In this document: piece after piece, positions 36,476 through 46,115 of the stretch
Layout of the letters: each line of letters opens with the position of its first letter
Position numbering within the stretch: the first letter of the stretch is position 1
Source of the DNA: Rhodobacterales bacterium HTCC2255
GTDB lineage: Bacteria; Pseudomonadota; Alphaproteobacteria; Rhodobacterales; Rhodobacteraceae
DNA: 64,000 nt
Reading direction: 5' to 3'
NCBI GenBank assembly: GCA_000153745.1
Contig: DS022282.1
Location: 1,976,589 to 2,040,588 of the forward strand
Made by a program: the position numbers and the translations under genes
The notes under the pieces: model-generated
Seen by the model: the letters and a program-made list of their open reading frames with translations, nothing else
What the model was told of the DNA's origin: nothing
The model's database searches: none

Positions 36476-38206
36476 ATGAACTTATTTTCTGATATTAGAA
36501 ATCTTGTTTTAGCCTCATTAGAGATACTGCAATCTAATGGTACTTTGCCCAAAGAATTGAATTTTTCCAATGTAACAGTTGAGCCTCCTCGAGATGCATC
36601 TCATGGAGATATGTCTACAAATGCTGCAATGGTTTTAGCTAAACCAGCTGGAATGAATCCTAGATTGATAGCTGATGCGCTATCATTATTACTAGTAAAT
36701 GATGAGCGTGTGATTTCTGCAGATGTTGCTGGACCTGGTTTTTTAAATTTATGTCTTAAGCAGGACTATTGGACTTCAATTATACCTTTTGTACTTAATA
36801 TGGGTACAAACTATGGGCGTGCAACAATTGGCACTGGAATAAAAGTAAATGTAGAGTATGTGTCAGCTAATCCTACAGGACCATTACATGTTGGGCATAC
36901 CAGAGGAGCAGTATTTGGCGACGCACTTGCGAGCCTTTTGGATTTTGCTGGTTTCGACGTAACTCGTGAATATTATATTAATGACGGTGGTGCACAAGTT
37001 GATGTTTTAGCGCGCTCTGTTTATCTGAGATATCTTGAAGCCAATGGTCAGGCGGTTGAATTTGTTGATGGCACTTATCCAGGCGATTATTTGGTCGAGC
37101 TTGGTGTAGATTTAAAAAATAAATATGGTGATAGCCTAGTAGATAAACCAGAGACTGAGTGGATCGCAGAATTAAGATTATTTGCAACTGAAAAAATGAT
37201 GGATCTTATTAGATCAGATCTAGCATTGCTGGGTATTCGAATGGATGTATTCTTTTCAGAAAAATCATTATATGGCACTGGTTTGATTGAAGCTGCTTTA
37301 GCTGATCTAGATGGTAAAGGACTTGTATATCAGGGTGTACTAGAACCACCAAAAGGTAAAAAGCCAGATGATTGGGAGCCAAGAGAGCAGACACTTTTTA
37401 AATCCACTGAACATGGTGACGATGTGGACAGACCTATTGCAAAATCAGATGGTTCATGGACATATTTTGCCCCAGATATAGCTTACCATTTTGACAAAGT
37501 TCAAAGAGGATTTGACCAACTAATTGATATATTTGGTGCAGACCATGGTGGGTACGTAAAGAGGATGAAAGCAGCAGTATCAGCTTTATCCAATCAACAG
37601 GTATCACTTGATATAAAGTTAACTCAATTAGTGAAGTTATATAAAAATGGTGAACCGTTTAAAATGTCCAAACGTGCAGGTACATTTGTTACTTTGAGGG
37701 ATGTTGTTGAGCAGGTTGGTCCTGATGTTACTCGTTTTGTAATGCTCACAAGAAAAAATGATGCACCATTAGATTTTGACTTTGCTAAAGTACAGGAACA
37801 ATCCAAAGATAACCCAGTATTTTATGTGCAATATGCACATGCACGAATTAGTTCTGTTTTGTCAAAAGCAAAAGATGCTAATATGAAAATTGATGTAAAA
37901 ACATTTAAATCTCTAAAACATCCTAGTGAAATAACAGTAATCAAGAAATTGGCAGAATGGCCAAGATTACTGGAATTGGCCGCGAAACATAATGAACCAC
38001 ACCGTGTAGCGTTCTATTTATATGAGTTAGCTGGTGATTTTCATGCATTATGGAATATTGGAAAAGAAGCCCCTGAAACTCGATTCCTTCAAGAGGATAA
38101 TCCAGAATTAAGTGCTGAGAAACTATCCATGGTATCTGCAGTGCAACTTACAATCGCTGCTGGGCTGACTATTCTAGGAGTGGCACCGATTGACGAAATG
38201 CGATAA
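36476..38206 (+). CDS. argS: Arginyl-tRNA synthetase
   Basis: Class I synthetase of 576 residues. HIGH-type motif: [14 protein letters not shown] near residues 133-145; KMSKR near 396 ([13 protein letters not shown]). The N-terminal additional domain, specific for ArgS, covers about 1-110, and the DALR anticodon-binding domain lies at the C-terminus ([12 protein letters not shown] onward). GGATGAATTA precedes the ATG. A short hairpin follows the stop. Confidence 0.97.
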   Translation: MNLFSDIRNLVLASLEILQSNGTLPKELNFSNVTVEPPRDASHGDMSTNAAMVLAKPAGMNPRLIADALSLLLVNDERVISADVAGPGFLNLCLKQDYWTSIIPFVLNMGTNYGRATIGTGIKVNVEYVSANPTGPLHVGHTRGAVFGDALASLLDFAGFDVTREYYINDGGAQVDVLARSVYLRYLEANGQAVEFVDGTYPGDYLVELGVDLKNKYGDSLVDKPETEWIAELRLFATEKMMDLIRSDLALLGIRMDVFFSEKSLYGTGLIEAALADLDGKGLVYQGVLEPPKGKKPDDWEPREQTLFKSTEHGDDVDRPIAKSDGSWTYFAPDIAYHFDKVQRGFDQLIDIFGADHGGYVKRMKAAVSALSNQQVSLDIKLTQLVKLYKNGEPFKMSKRAGTFVTLRDVVEQVGPDVTRFVMLTRKNDAPLDFDFAKVQEQSKDNPVFYVQYAHARISSVLSKAKDANMKIDVKTFKSLKHPSEITVIKKLAEWPRLLELAAKHNEPHRVAFYLYELAGDFHALWNIGKEAPETRFLQEDNPELSAEKLSMVSAVQLTIAAGLTILGVAPIDEMR

Positions 38207-38235
38207 TTGAGCTTAAAATGATACTTAAAGCTCAA
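38207..38235. other. Hairpin between argS and the SPOR gene
   Basis: An eight-base-pair perfect stem TTGAGCTT/AAGCTCAA (38207-38214 with 38228-38235) with a 13-base loop begins immediately after the argS stop codon. No T tract follows, so it may be an mRNA stability or processing element within the operon rather than a terminator. Confidence 0.3.
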
Positions 38236-38270
38236 TAAAGGGCAGGGCAAAGACCCAATTTGGAGATTAC

Positions 38271-39023
38271 ATGAGCAGGTTCTTAAATATTCTGGCAACA
38301 GTTTCGTCAGTCTCTGTATTCGGTGTCCTGGTTTGGTGGGGTTTAACTCTTTCACAATTAGACCCAAATGATATTCCTGTAATAAAAAAAGCTAATGGCC
38401 CAGCTAGAGTTTCGCCAGAAGAACCAGGTGGAAAACAAGCAGATCATCAAGGATTATCTGTAAGTGAAGTTCAGACAGCTAATGGAATTTCGAAATTAGT
38501 GGATAAAGTTTATCTCGCGCCCAAACCACGCCCGTTGCAAGCTGAAGACATTGCTGGGTTGGATACGCAAAAAAAACCAGCAACAAATATGAAAATTGGA
38601 CAAGCACCTATTTTGAAAGATAAAAGCTTAAATTCAATAATTGATCCAATACTTGAACAAAATGATACAAAATCAGATTTAGTAGATCTTAAAAAACGAT
38701 TAAAGAAAAATAATGAAATTGTTCCACAAATACGGCCAAAAAATTTAGAATTGAATTTGAATAATTCTATTATGACTGATGCAATGGCTCAATTAGGAGG
38801 TTTTGACGAAGACGTGGTTGCTACTATTCAATTGGAAAATCTAAAAAAAATTCATTCAGATCTTTTTTTAAGTAAAGATTTGTTTATTGATGAAGTAAAT
38901 AATGGTGCTAAAATTAAGTACATTCTTAAAGTGAAAAATTTTATTGATATTAATGATGTGGAAAGTTTTTGTATGGCATTAAAAAAGCGCAACACCTTCT
39001 GTGCCCCATTAATTGCAAGATAA
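38271..39023 (+). CDS. SPOR-domain-type membrane-anchored protein
   Basis: A 250-residue protein with one N-terminal membrane helix (about 6-26, ILATVSSVSVFGVLVWWGL), a long low-complexity periplasmic linker rich in Lys, Pro and Asp, and a C-terminal ~65-residue segment (KYILKVKNFIDINDVESFCMALKKRNTFCAPLIAR) that looks like a SPOR domain, which binds denuded septal peptidoglycan. The domain call is by pattern and by its position between argS and nagZ, where Rhodobacterales carry a SPOR gene. A periplasmic Cys pair (near 232 and 243) might form a disulfide. The stop overlaps the nagZ start (TAATG). Confidence 0.75.
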   Translation: MSRFLNILATVSSVSVFGVLVWWGLTLSQLDPNDIPVIKKANGPARVSPEEPGGKQADHQGLSVSEVQTANGISKLVDKVYLAPKPRPLQAEDIAGLDTQKKPATNMKIGQAPILKDKSLNSIIDPILEQNDTKSDLVDLKKRLKKNNEIVPQIRPKNLELNLNNSIMTDAMAQLGGFDEDVVATIQLENLKKIHSDLFLSKDLFIDEVNNGAKIKYILKVKNFIDINDVESFCMALKKRNTFCAPLIAR

Positions 39024-40015
39024 TGATTTCAAATTCTATAATATTTGGATGTGAAGGAACATATCTTACTAAAGAAGAACGATTTTTTTTTAAAGATGCC
39101 AACCCATGGGCATTTATCCTATTTTCACGTAATTTAGATTCTCCTAATCAAATAAAAACTCTTTGTAATGATCTCAGAGATTGTGTCGGAAGTAATGTCC
39201 CTATCTTGATTGACCAAGAAGGTGGCCGTGTAGCACGTCTTAAAGCACCTATATGGCTTGATTGGTTGCCACCTCTTGATCAAATGCAGAAGGTTAAAGA
39301 TGAAAAACAATATGAAGCAATGTTTTTACGGTATCGATTAATTGCTCACGAACTCCATTCATTAGGAATAGATGTGAACTGTGCCCCAATGGTTGATATC
39401 CCAAATATAAATTCACATGAGATCATAACTAATAGGTGTTACGGAAAAACTCCAAAAATTGTTTCAGAAATGGGAAGAGCATGTGCTGAAGGCCTTTTAT
39501 CAGGTGGTGTATTACCTGTCCTTAAACATATTCCTGGACATGGTAGAGGTTCATCAGATAGTCATTTTGAATTACCAATTGTTAATACATCATCAAGCTC
39601 TTTAAATTCCATAGATTTTGCACCATTTAAGCATTTATCAGATTTACCAATGGCGATGACTGCACATATTATTTATTCTTCATTTGACCGTAATCGTTGT
39701 GCAACAGTTTCACCAATAATGAATAAAATCATTAGGCAAAATATTGGTTTTGATGGTCTTTTGATGACAGATGACATCTCAATGAAAGCTTTGAGTGGAT
39801 CTTTGTCTTCTAGAGCTTCTGCATCATTAAAAGCAGGCTGTGATGTTGTCTTGCATTGCAATGGTCAGATGAAAGATATGATTGAAATTATGACAGAAAT
39901 ACCTGTTTTGAGCTCAAAATCCCAGTTGCGTGCGAAAAATGCCAAAAATTTGAGATGTGAACCTAATAACTTTGATTTTAACGCTACTCTTAATACCTTT
40001 GTTTCCTTGATGTAG
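39023..40015 (+). CDS. nagZ: Beta-N-acetylhexosaminidase NagZ
   Basis: Glycoside hydrolase family 3 enzyme that removes GlcNAc from muropeptides during cell-wall recycling; cytoplasmic. LIDQEGGRVARL near 60, KHIPGHGRGSSDSHFELP with the catalytic His of the mobile loop near 173, and the nucleophile Asp in LLMTDDISMKAL near 247 are all present. The frame extends back to 38969 inside the SPOR gene, but ATG 39023 shares one base with its stop and gives MISNSIIFG, so I use it (330 residues). ScpA and ScpB genes follow. Confidence 0.95.
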   Translation: MISNSIIFGCEGTYLTKEERFFFKDANPWAFILFSRNLDSPNQIKTLCNDLRDCVGSNVPILIDQEGGRVARLKAPIWLDWLPPLDQMQKVKDEKQYEAMFLRYRLIAHELHSLGIDVNCAPMVDIPNINSHEIITNRCYGKTPKIVSEMGRACAEGLLSGGVLPVLKHIPGHGRGSSDSHFELPIVNTSSSSLNSIDFAPFKHLSDLPMAMTAHIIYSSFDRNRCATVSPIMNKIIRQNIGFDGLLMTDDISMKALSGSLSSRASASLKAGCDVVLHCNGQMKDMIEIMTEIPVLSSKSQLRAKNAKNLRCEPNNFDFNATLNTFVSLM

Positions 40016-40042
40016 GGCATTGTTTAGCGCAATATATTAAGT

Positions 40043-40825
40043 ATGGAATCACAAACAAACTTTGAAATGAATCTTGAACAAAGAATCTCAGCTGAAAATT
40101 TAGTAATTGATATTGATGGTTTTGAAGGTCCGTTAGATTTATTGCTTACTTTAGCGCGAACTCAAAAAGTAGATATGCGTAAGATTTCTATTTTACAGCT
40201 AGCTAGGCAATATTTGAAATTTGTTGAGGAAGCAAAACGCATTCGCCTTGAACTAGCGGCTGATTATTTAGTGATGGCTGCTTGGCTAGCCTTTATTAAA
40301 TCACGCTTGCTATTGCCGCAAGAAGCATCAGAAGATGGCCCATCAGGAGAAGAACTTGCAGCACACCTTGCCTTCCAATTGGAACGTTTGGAGGCAATGA
40401 GAAGGTCAGCAGCTCAGTTGATGGCAAGAGATCAATTAGGTAAAGATTTTTTTAGCAGAGGTATTCTTCAAGATGTGACGTTAAAGAAAAATATAGTTTA
40501 TAAAGCGACTGTTCTTGACTTAATGCAAGCTTATGCGCGCCTCAGAGTTAAGGAAAATTTTAAACCTTTACACATAGAAGAACGTGATAAAATTTTTTCT
40601 ATGGAGCAAGCATTAGATCGTATGAAAAGCCTTATAGGGCACGCCATTGAGTGGGGCTCACTTGAACAATTCATGCCAGAGGGTTGGTTGGATGACCCTA
40701 AGCGTAGGCGGTCTGTTACTGCTTCTACTTTTGCTGCAATGCTGGAGTTAGTTAAACTTGGAAAACTAGACTTGAGGCAAACTGGTACTTTTTCACAAAT
40801 AGAAATAAAACAAAAAGAAAATTGA
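40043..40825 (+). CDS. scpA: Segregation and condensation protein A
   Basis: Kleisin subunit of the SMC-ScpAB condensin complex (260 residues). The N-terminal signature FEGPLDLLLTLARTQKVDM (residues 27-45) binds the SMC neck, and the helical middle has YLVMAAWLAFIKSRLLLP. The C-terminal winged-helix part (STFAAMLELVKLGKLDLRQ) binds the SMC head. It follows nagZ by 27 bases and scpB by one base, so the three are likely one transcript. SMC itself is not in the window. Confidence 0.96.
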   Translation: MESQTNFEMNLEQRISAENLVIDIDGFEGPLDLLLTLARTQKVDMRKISILQLARQYLKFVEEAKRIRLELAADYLVMAAWLAFIKSRLLLPQEASEDGPSGEELAAHLAFQLERLEAMRRSAAQLMARDQLGKDFFSRGILQDVTLKKNIVYKATVLDLMQAYARLRVKENFKPLHIEERDKIFSMEQALDRMKSLIGHAIEWGSLEQFMPEGWLDDPKRRRSVTASTFAAMLELVKLGKLDLRQTGTFSQIEIKQKEN

Positions 40826-40826
40826 T

Positions 40827-41471
40827 ATGGATAATAATGAATCCCAAATTGAAAATTTATTTGAAGCTCCTCCATTATTAGAACAAGAAAGAATGCTTGA
40901 GGCAATACTGTTCTCTGTAAGTGAACCAATATCTAAGCAACAATTAGAAAAACGCATGCCAATTGGGAGTGATGTTTCAGAAGCCTTAGTCGCCATGAAA
41001 AATAGATATTCGACGAGGGGAGTTAATCTGGTTCGGGTAGGAGAAGGATATGCACTCCGTACAGCTCCAGGATTGGGATTCCTGATGCAAAAAGAAAGTG
41101 TGGAAACTCGAAAACTATCACGAGCGGCAATTGAAACTTTAGCAATTATTGCTTACCATCAACCTGTAACGCGATCTGAGATAGAAGAAATTCGTGGAGT
41201 TTCTGTTTCTAGTGGAACTATTGATATTTTACTTGAATTAGAGTGGATAAAGCTTGGCCGAAGACGCCAATCCCCAGGAAGGCCAGTTACATTTATTGTT
41301 ACTCAGGTATTTTTAGATCATTTTGGCATGGAAAGTTCAAAAGACTTACCTGGTATTAAAGAATTACGTGATGCAGGGTTATTAGATAATCGTCCTCCAC
41401 CAGGATCAATGACAGAGTCAAATATAAATGACTTTATAGAGGATGATGATCAGGAAGATATGTTTGAATGA
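40827..41471 (+). CDS. scpB: Segregation and condensation protein B
   Basis: Kite subunit of the SMC-ScpAB complex (214 residues), made of two winged-helix domains; the signature LSRAAIETLAIIAYHQPVTRSEIEEIRG lies near residues 92-119 (written here in part, key residues AIIAYHQP). It dimerises and binds ScpA. The acidic tail (IEDDDQEDMFE) is probably disordered. The one-base gap to scpA implies coupling. It converges with dcd across 36 bases. Confidence 0.96.
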   Translation: MDNNESQIENLFEAPPLLEQERMLEAILFSVSEPISKQQLEKRMPIGSDVSEALVAMKNRYSTRGVNLVRVGEGYALRTAPGLGFLMQKESVETRKLSRAAIETLAIIAYHQPVTRSEIEEIRGVSVSSGTIDILLELEWIKLGRRRQSPGRPVTFIVTQVFLDHFGMESSKDLPGIKELRDAGLLDNRPPPGSMTESNINDFIEDDDQEDMFE

Positions 41472-41507
41472 TTATTGATTATTTTGGATATTTTTTGTGA
41501 AAACTGA

Positions 41508-42584
41508 TCATTTATTTTTTTTAAAGTGTTTTGACAATTTCAAACCCTGACCTTGATAGTTTGATTTCAAGTCAGAACCATATAGAACATCTGGTATTTC
41601 AGACATTTTTTCATAGACTAATCTGCCAACAGACTGCCCATGCTCTAATGCAAATGGCGCTTCGTGGCATCTCACTTCAAGAACTCCACGTGATCCTTTT
41701 CCACCAGCATCAGCATTTCCAAATCCAGGATCAAAAAAACCTGCATAGTGCACTCTAAATTCTCCAACCATCGCAAGGTAAGGTGCCATCTCAGCAGCAC
41801 ATTCAGGTGGAATATGCACAGCCTCTCTACTGACTAAAATATAAAATGCACCTGGATCTAAAATAATTCTTTTATTACTAGCAAAAACTGGTTCCCAGTA
41901 ATCATCGATGTCATAATAATCAATATTATCAAGATTTATTAAACCAGTATGTGGTTTGGCTCTGTATCCAACCAAGCCATTTGGCAGATCTAAGTCTACG
42001 GAAAAACCTAATCCTTGGTCAATTTGGGCATGGCTATCAACTAAGCCAATACTTTTATGCATTAGGGAAAGCTCATCATCAGATAAAACTGATTTTCCTT
42101 CTCTAAATCTTATTTGGTTTAAACGCATTCCAGGTTTGACTAAAACTGAGAAACTTCGGGGAGAGATTTCTGCATATAACGGCCCTTTATAGCCTTTTTC
42201 TATCCTGTCAAATTCAATACCATGATCAGTAATACATCTTGTGAATAAGTCTAAACGACCAGTTGAGCTTTTTGCATTTGCAACTGCATTTATACTTTCT
42301 GGTAACGATAGAGACTCCATTAAGGGAACAACGTAAACGCATCCTTTTTCTAAAACAGCACCATTCTGAAGATTAATTTCATGCATTTTGAAGTTGTTTA
42401 AACGATCTGTAACTGTGTTCCCAGAACCTGCCAAAAATGACGCGCGAACTCTATAAGCTTTATTACCAAGACGTAGATCTAGACTAGCAGGTTGAATTTG
42501 ATCTTCATCGATAGGATTAGAAAGAATGATTTGATTAGTATCAATCATAGTTTTTATTTTTTGGCTTGGTAAAACGCCTGTCAT
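41508..42584 (-). CDS. dcd: 2'-deoxycytidine 5'-triphosphate deaminase, double-length form
   Basis: Deaminates dCTP to dUTP for thymidylate synthesis. At 358 residues it is twice the usual 190: two Dcd/dUTPase-like beta-folds in tandem. The first half has ANAKSSTGRLDLFTRC and GYKGPLYAEISPRSFSVLV, the second YAGFFDPGFGNADAGGKGSRG and LEVRCHEAPFALEHGQ. This tandem form is known in alphaproteobacteria. The frame can start at GTG 42608, but that has no ribosome site; ATG 42584 (MTGVLPSQ) has an AAAGAAAAG in front and fits family starts. It is the last gene of the rpmF-to-tRNA-Pro run. Confidence 0.9.
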   Translation of the reverse strand: MTGVLPSQKIKTMIDTNQIILSNPIDEDQIQPASLDLRLGNKAYRVRASFLAGSGNTVTDRLNNFKMHEINLQNGAVLEKGCVYVVPLMESLSLPESINAVANAKSSTGRLDLFTRCITDHGIEFDRIEKGYKGPLYAEISPRSFSVLVKPGMRLNQIRFREGKSVLSDDELSLMHKSIGLVDSHAQIDQGLGFSVDLDLPNGLVGYRAKPHTGLINLDNIDYYDIDDYWEPVFASNKRIILDPGAFYILVSREAVHIPPECAAEMAPYLAMVGEFRVHYAGFFDPGFGNADAGGKGSRGVLEVRCHEAPFALEHGQSVGRLVYEKMSEIPDVLYGSDLKSNYQGQGLKLSKHFKKNK

Positions 42585-42624
42585 TAACTTTTCTTTCACG
42601 GTGGGCACAATTAATGGCCATATT

Positions 42625-42701
42625 TGGTCGGGCTAGCAGGATTCGAACCTGCGACCTCTCGTCCCCCAGACGAACGCGCTACCAGGCTGCGCTATAGCCC
42701 G
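42625..42701 (-). tRNA. tRNA-Pro (anticodon GGG)
   Basis: Reading the minus strand: a seven-base-pair acceptor stem CGGGCTA/TAGCCCG, D-arm GCGC/GCGC, anticodon stem TTCGT/ACGAG with loop CTGGGGG (anticodon GGG), T-arm GCAGG-TTCGAAT-CCTGC, discriminator A and an encoded CCA (42625-42627). The total is 77 bases. GGG reads CCC and CCU proline codons. It lies 48 bases after the merR stop and about 40 bases before the dcd ATG, all on the same strand, with no terminator visible between. Confidence 0.97.
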
Positions 42702-42749
42702 ACTCGATGTTGTTATATATCTGATTTTCAGAGGTGCAAGTATGAATAT

Positions 42750-43274
42750 TTAGATTCCCTCTAATCGACGTTTCATTCGATTACGTATACGTTTTAATTG
42801 AAAATATAGTTCTTCAACTTTAAGTTCATTATTCTTTAATAGATGGGGCAGTATTGTTATTTTTTCAAAACTGTTCGTTTGATTATCAATTATGTGCACA
42901 TTTTCTTTTAAATCATATTGATTTGCATCTACGTGAATATTATTCGCGATTTTTTCATTAACAGTTTTTGATTTACGTGATGTTTTATCTGGAAAAATAG
43001 GCTCAATAGAATATTCTTTAATATGTTTTTCACCTTTTGATTTGAAAAGTTCTTTAACTGCAGCAATGGTTGTTCCTTTATCGTGTAATAAGTATTTTAT
43101 ACCACCGATAACTTTTAAATCTTCTGGCCTGTAGTAACGCCTACCTCCAGCTCTTTTAACAGGTTTTATTTGTGTAAATTTGCTTTCCCAGAAACGAAGT
43201 ACGTGAGAAGGGGTCTTCAACCATTCTGATACTTCAGTAATTGTTCTAAAGGCTTGTTCTTTTTTACGTGCCAT
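42750..43274 (-). CDS. MerR-family transcriptional regulator
   Basis: An N-terminal MerR winged helix-turn-helix ([22 protein letters not shown], then [14 protein letters not shown], residues 12-55) with the following dimer helix start. The C-terminal half is Asn/Lys-rich with no cysteine cluster, so it is not a metal sensor of the classic type. MerR genes just behind ihfA are common in alphaproteobacteria; the target is unknown. It follows ihfA by ten bases and is likely in the plsX-fabH-ihfA transcript. Confidence 0.9.
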   Translation of the reverse strand: MARKKEQAFRTITEVSEWLKTPSHVLRFWESKFTQIKPVKRAGGRRYYRPEDLKVIGGIKYLLHDKGTTIAAVKELFKSKGEKHIKEYSIEPIFPDKTSRKSKTVNEKIANNIHVDANQYDLKENVHIIDNQTNSFEKITILPHLLKNNELKVEELYFQLKRIRNRMKRRLEGI

Positions 43275-43284
43275 ATTGGCCTAC

Positions 43285-43584
43285 TTATTTATTTCCCGCG
43301 CCAACTTTATCCTTCATCGTATGAGATGGTCGGAATGATAGAACGCGACGAGGATTGATGGGAACTTCTTCACCAGTTTTTGGATTACGTCCGATGCGAG
43401 CATTTTTATCTCGAATATTAAATGTGCCAAAGGACGAAATTTTTACATTTTCCCCACGAACAAGAGCATCAGATATATGCTGGAGTACACTTTCCACAAG
43501 ATCTGCTGATTCATTGCGAGAAAGTCCAACTTCTTCAAAAACAGCTTCAGCTAAATCCATGCGTGTAAGTGTTTCATTTGTCAT
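43285..43584 (-). CDS. ihfA: Integration host factor subunit alpha
   Basis: DNA-bending nucleoid protein of the HU/IHF family (99 residues). The alpha-specific pattern is [21 protein letters not shown] at the N-terminus and [29 protein letters not shown] around the beta-arm, where the intercalating proline lies in the GRNPKTG turn. IHF works as an alpha/beta dimer; the beta gene is not in the window. It sits between fabH and merR, its standard alphaproteobacterial place. Confidence 0.95.
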   Translation of the reverse strand: MTNETLTRMDLAEAVFEEVGLSRNESADLVESVLQHISDALVRGENVKISSFGTFNIRDKNARIGRNPKTGEEVPINPRRVLSFRPSHTMKDKVGAGNK

Positions 43585-43670
43585 TAAGCTTCTCCTAGAT
43601 TCTACAAAATATTATTGTTTTATATATTCACGAGTCAACATAAACAGAAAAAATAATGTCTAAAACTCTT

Positions 43671-44648
43671 TTACCATCTAAAAACAACGGCTCCCCATGC
43701 CAATCCACCACCGATTGCTTCAGTTAAAATGAGATTATTCCTTTTAATTTGACCTTTTTCTACAGCAACGGACAGTGCTAGGGGAATCGAAGCAGCTGAT
43801 GTATTGCCATGATCCTGAACTGTTAGAACTACTTTTTCCATTGGAACAGCCATTTTCTTTGCAGTGCTTTTTATAATTCTAAGGTTCGCTTGATGAGGTA
43901 CTATCCAATCGACATCTTCACTTGTAATTCCAGCTTTTGACATAGCGTTCTCACCTGATTCTGCTAGTTTGCCTACCGCATGTTTGAAAACTTCTTGGCC
44001 TTGCATCCGCAATACACCTGTTGTCTGGGTGGTTGACACACCTCCATCGACATATAGGAGATCATTATATTTTCCGTCAGAACTTAAATCGCATGAGAGA
44101 ATACCGCGATCTTGAGAGGTTCCTTCACATTCTTGTGCTTCCAGTATCAACGCTCCAGCACCGTCTCCAAAAAGTACACATGTTGTTCTATCTTCCCAAT
44201 CCATAATTCGGGAAAAGGTTTCTGCACCAATAACAAGAATTTTTTTCGATTGACCTGATACAATTAAAGAATTTGCAATAGTCAATGCATAAGCAAACCC
44301 TGCACATACTGCTTGAACATCAAAAGCAAAACCTGATGTCATGCCTAAACCAGTTTGTACTTTTGTTGCTGTTGAAGGAAATGTTTGGTCTGGAGTAGAA
44401 GTTGCAAGTACGATTGTATCAATGTCATTTGCCGAAATGTTTGCATTTTTTAAGGCATTCATGGCCGCTTTAATGGCAAGATCAGAAGTGAACTCATCAT
44501 CTGCTGCAAAGTGCCGCCGTTCAATTCCTGTGCGTGTCTTTATCCATTCGTCACTGGTATCAACAGTCTTTGCTAATTCACTATTGGTAACTATTCTTTT
44601 GGGAAGAAAATGGCCCACTCCAATTGGAACTGCTCTGATTGTTGGCAT
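43671..44648 (-). CDS. fabH: 3-oxoacyl-ACP synthase III (KASIII)
   Basis: Starts fatty acid synthesis by condensing acetyl-CoA with malonyl-ACP. The catalytic triad is visible: Cys in [14 protein letters not shown] (near 113), His in [12 protein letters not shown] (near 249) and Asn in [12 protein letters not shown] (near 277). Length 325 is typical. The ATG follows the plsX stop by ten bases, giving the classic plsX-fabH pair. Confidence 0.97.
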   Translation of the reverse strand: MPTIRAVPIGVGHFLPKRIVTNSELAKTVDTSDEWIKTRTGIERRHFAADDEFTSDLAIKAAMNALKNANISANDIDTIVLATSTPDQTFPSTATKVQTGLGMTSGFAFDVQAVCAGFAYALTIANSLIVSGQSKKILVIGAETFSRIMDWEDRTTCVLFGDGAGALILEAQECEGTSQDRGILSCDLSSDGKYNDLLYVDGGVSTTQTTGVLRMQGQEVFKHAVGKLAESGENAMSKAGITSEDVDWIVPHQANLRIIKSTAKKMAVPMEKVVLTVQDHGNTSAASIPLALSVAVEKGQIKRNNLILTEAIGGGLAWGAVVFRW

Positions 44649-44658
44649 GTTTTATCTC

Positions 44659-45750
44659 TTATTGTTTCTCGCTACCATCGCTTCCAATTGCAGCAGATGC
44701 AACCCGCGCGGCAAGTTTTTCATTAAAACTCATTTCTGCTAGCTGTATTGCTAGGTTTATAGCCGCAGTTATTCCCGTAGCATCAGCCGCTCCATGAGAT
44801 TTTACCACAGTGCCATTAAGGCCTAAAAATACACCACCATTTTTTCGGCGTGGATCAATTCTTTTACTAAATCTTTTTAATGGAACAATTGCAAATATTG
44901 CACACAGTTTTGATAAAAATGTTGCTTTAAAACTTTCACGCATTGCCGCACCAATCATGCTGGCAGTACCTTCACCAGTTTTCAATGCTATATTTCCAGT
45001 AAAGCCATCTGTAACTATGATATCAACACGATTTGAGGGAATGTCATTTCCCTCAACGAATCCTACATATTCATACTCACCATTTTCCACGCTTTCAGAT
45101 ATTAGATCATTTGCTTCTTTGAGCTCAAGGCGACCCTTATGTTCTTCTGTACCAACATTTAGTAAACCAACCCTAGGACGTACTAATCCAAAGCCATTGC
45201 GAGCATATGAGGCACCCATAAGTGCATATTTTAATAAATCAGGAGCATCTGCTCGAATGTCTGCACCAACATCTAACATGAAATTAAACCCAAGACTATT
45301 TGAAGATGGCCACAGAATGGCAATAGCTGGGCGATAAACACCAGGTAACTTTCTCAATCGTATAGTGGAGATTGCCATTAATGCACCAGTGTTACCACAC
45401 GAAACAGCTGCATGAGCATCTTTATTTTTTACGGCTTCAATTGTACCCCACATAGAACTTTCTTTACCATTTCGCATTGCGTGTGTGGGTTTATCATCCA
45501 TACTGATAATGTCTTTAGAATGACGAATTTCGCAAATATTTTTCAAAATTTTACGTTTTGAAATTAGCTGATTTAGTATTGTCTTGTTACCATTAACTAT
45601 GAAACGTAAATTGGCATTAGTTTTTGCCGAGTTTGCCATACCCGCTACAATTGCTGCAGGTCCGTTATCACCGCCCATAGCATCGACAGAAATAATAATA
45701 CTTTTGTGATTAGATGTAATCGGACTGATCCTGTTGGCGATATCGCTCAT
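44659..45750 (-). CDS. plsX: Phosphate acyltransferase PlsX
   Basis: Makes acyl-phosphate from acyl-ACP for the PlsY step of phospholipid synthesis; peripheral membrane protein. ISVDAMGGDNGPAAIVAGM at residues 19-37 is the family opening, with SCGNTGALMA near 115 and IVTDGFTGNIALKTGEG near 235. Its 363 residues include an N-terminal extension of about 17 residues before the conserved start, so an internal start is possible, though the ATG at 45750 is the first in frame after rpmF. It is 19 bases from rpmF. Confidence 0.95.
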   Translation of the reverse strand: MSDIANRISPITSNHKSIIISVDAMGGDNGPAAIVAGMANSAKTNANLRFIVNGNKTILNQLISKRKILKNICEIRHSKDIISMDDKPTHAMRNGKESSMWGTIEAVKNKDAHAAVSCGNTGALMAISTIRLRKLPGVYRPAIAILWPSSNSLGFNFMLDVGADIRADAPDLLKYALMGASYARNGFGLVRPRVGLLNVGTEEHKGRLELKEANDLISESVENGEYEYVGFVEGNDIPSNRVDIIVTDGFTGNIALKTGEGTASMIGAAMRESFKATFLSKLCAIFAIVPLKRFSKRIDPRRKNGGVFLGLNGTVVKSHGAADATGITAAINLAIQLAEMSFNEKLAARVASAAIGSDGSEKQ

Positions 45751-45769
45751 AGTGGATCAGTCCTTAATT

Positions 45770-45976
45770 TTATGCTGCGTCGTCGTCTAGGTCGATATCA
45801 TCGGCCACAGATACAACTTCACGATCATCATAATGACCGCATGCTCCACATACATGGTGTGGACGCTTTAGTTCGCCGCAATTTGCACATTCATTTGGAT
45901 TATCTGCCACTAATGTGTCATGTGAACGTCGGTTTCCACGACGTGAGCGGGTAATTTTACTTTTAGGGACAGCCAT
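45770..45976 (-). CDS. rpmF: 50S ribosomal protein L32
   Basis: Large-subunit protein of 68 residues with the L32 opening [19 protein letters not shown] and a zinc ribbon of four cysteines (CANC and CGAC). The C-terminal acidic tail ([10 protein letters not shown]) is longer than in enterics, as in other alphaproteobacteria. GAGG lies seven bases before the ATG. It lies between the DUF177 gene and plsX, the widespread yceD-rpmF-plsX order. Confidence 0.97.
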   Translation of the reverse strand: MAVPKSKITRSRRGNRRSHDTLVADNPNECANCGELKRPHHVCGACGHYDDREVVSVADDIDLDDDAA

Positions 45977-45994
45977 GTCACTACCTCGAATTAA

Positions 45995-46050
45995 AAGGCT
46001 TTCGCCTTGTGGAACCTAGAGTTTTAGCCAATTTGAATGGCTACGACTCT
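45995..46050 (-). other. Two hairpins in the DUF177-rpmF spacer
   Basis: Within the 139-base spacer, 46018-46050 folds into a stem of 5 + 6 base pairs with a 2x2 internal loop and a seven-base loop. 45995-46008 forms a five-base-pair stem closed by a GAAA tetraloop on the minus strand, ending 19 bases from the rpmF start. Ribosomal-protein leaders often hold such structures for processing or feedback; this is inference from pairing only. Confidence 0.35.
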
Positions 46051-46115
46051 GCTTATATAAAGAGCCGCAAAATACAAAGATTATGCAAATTCGCAAGCCC
46101 TATTGTGAAAAAATA

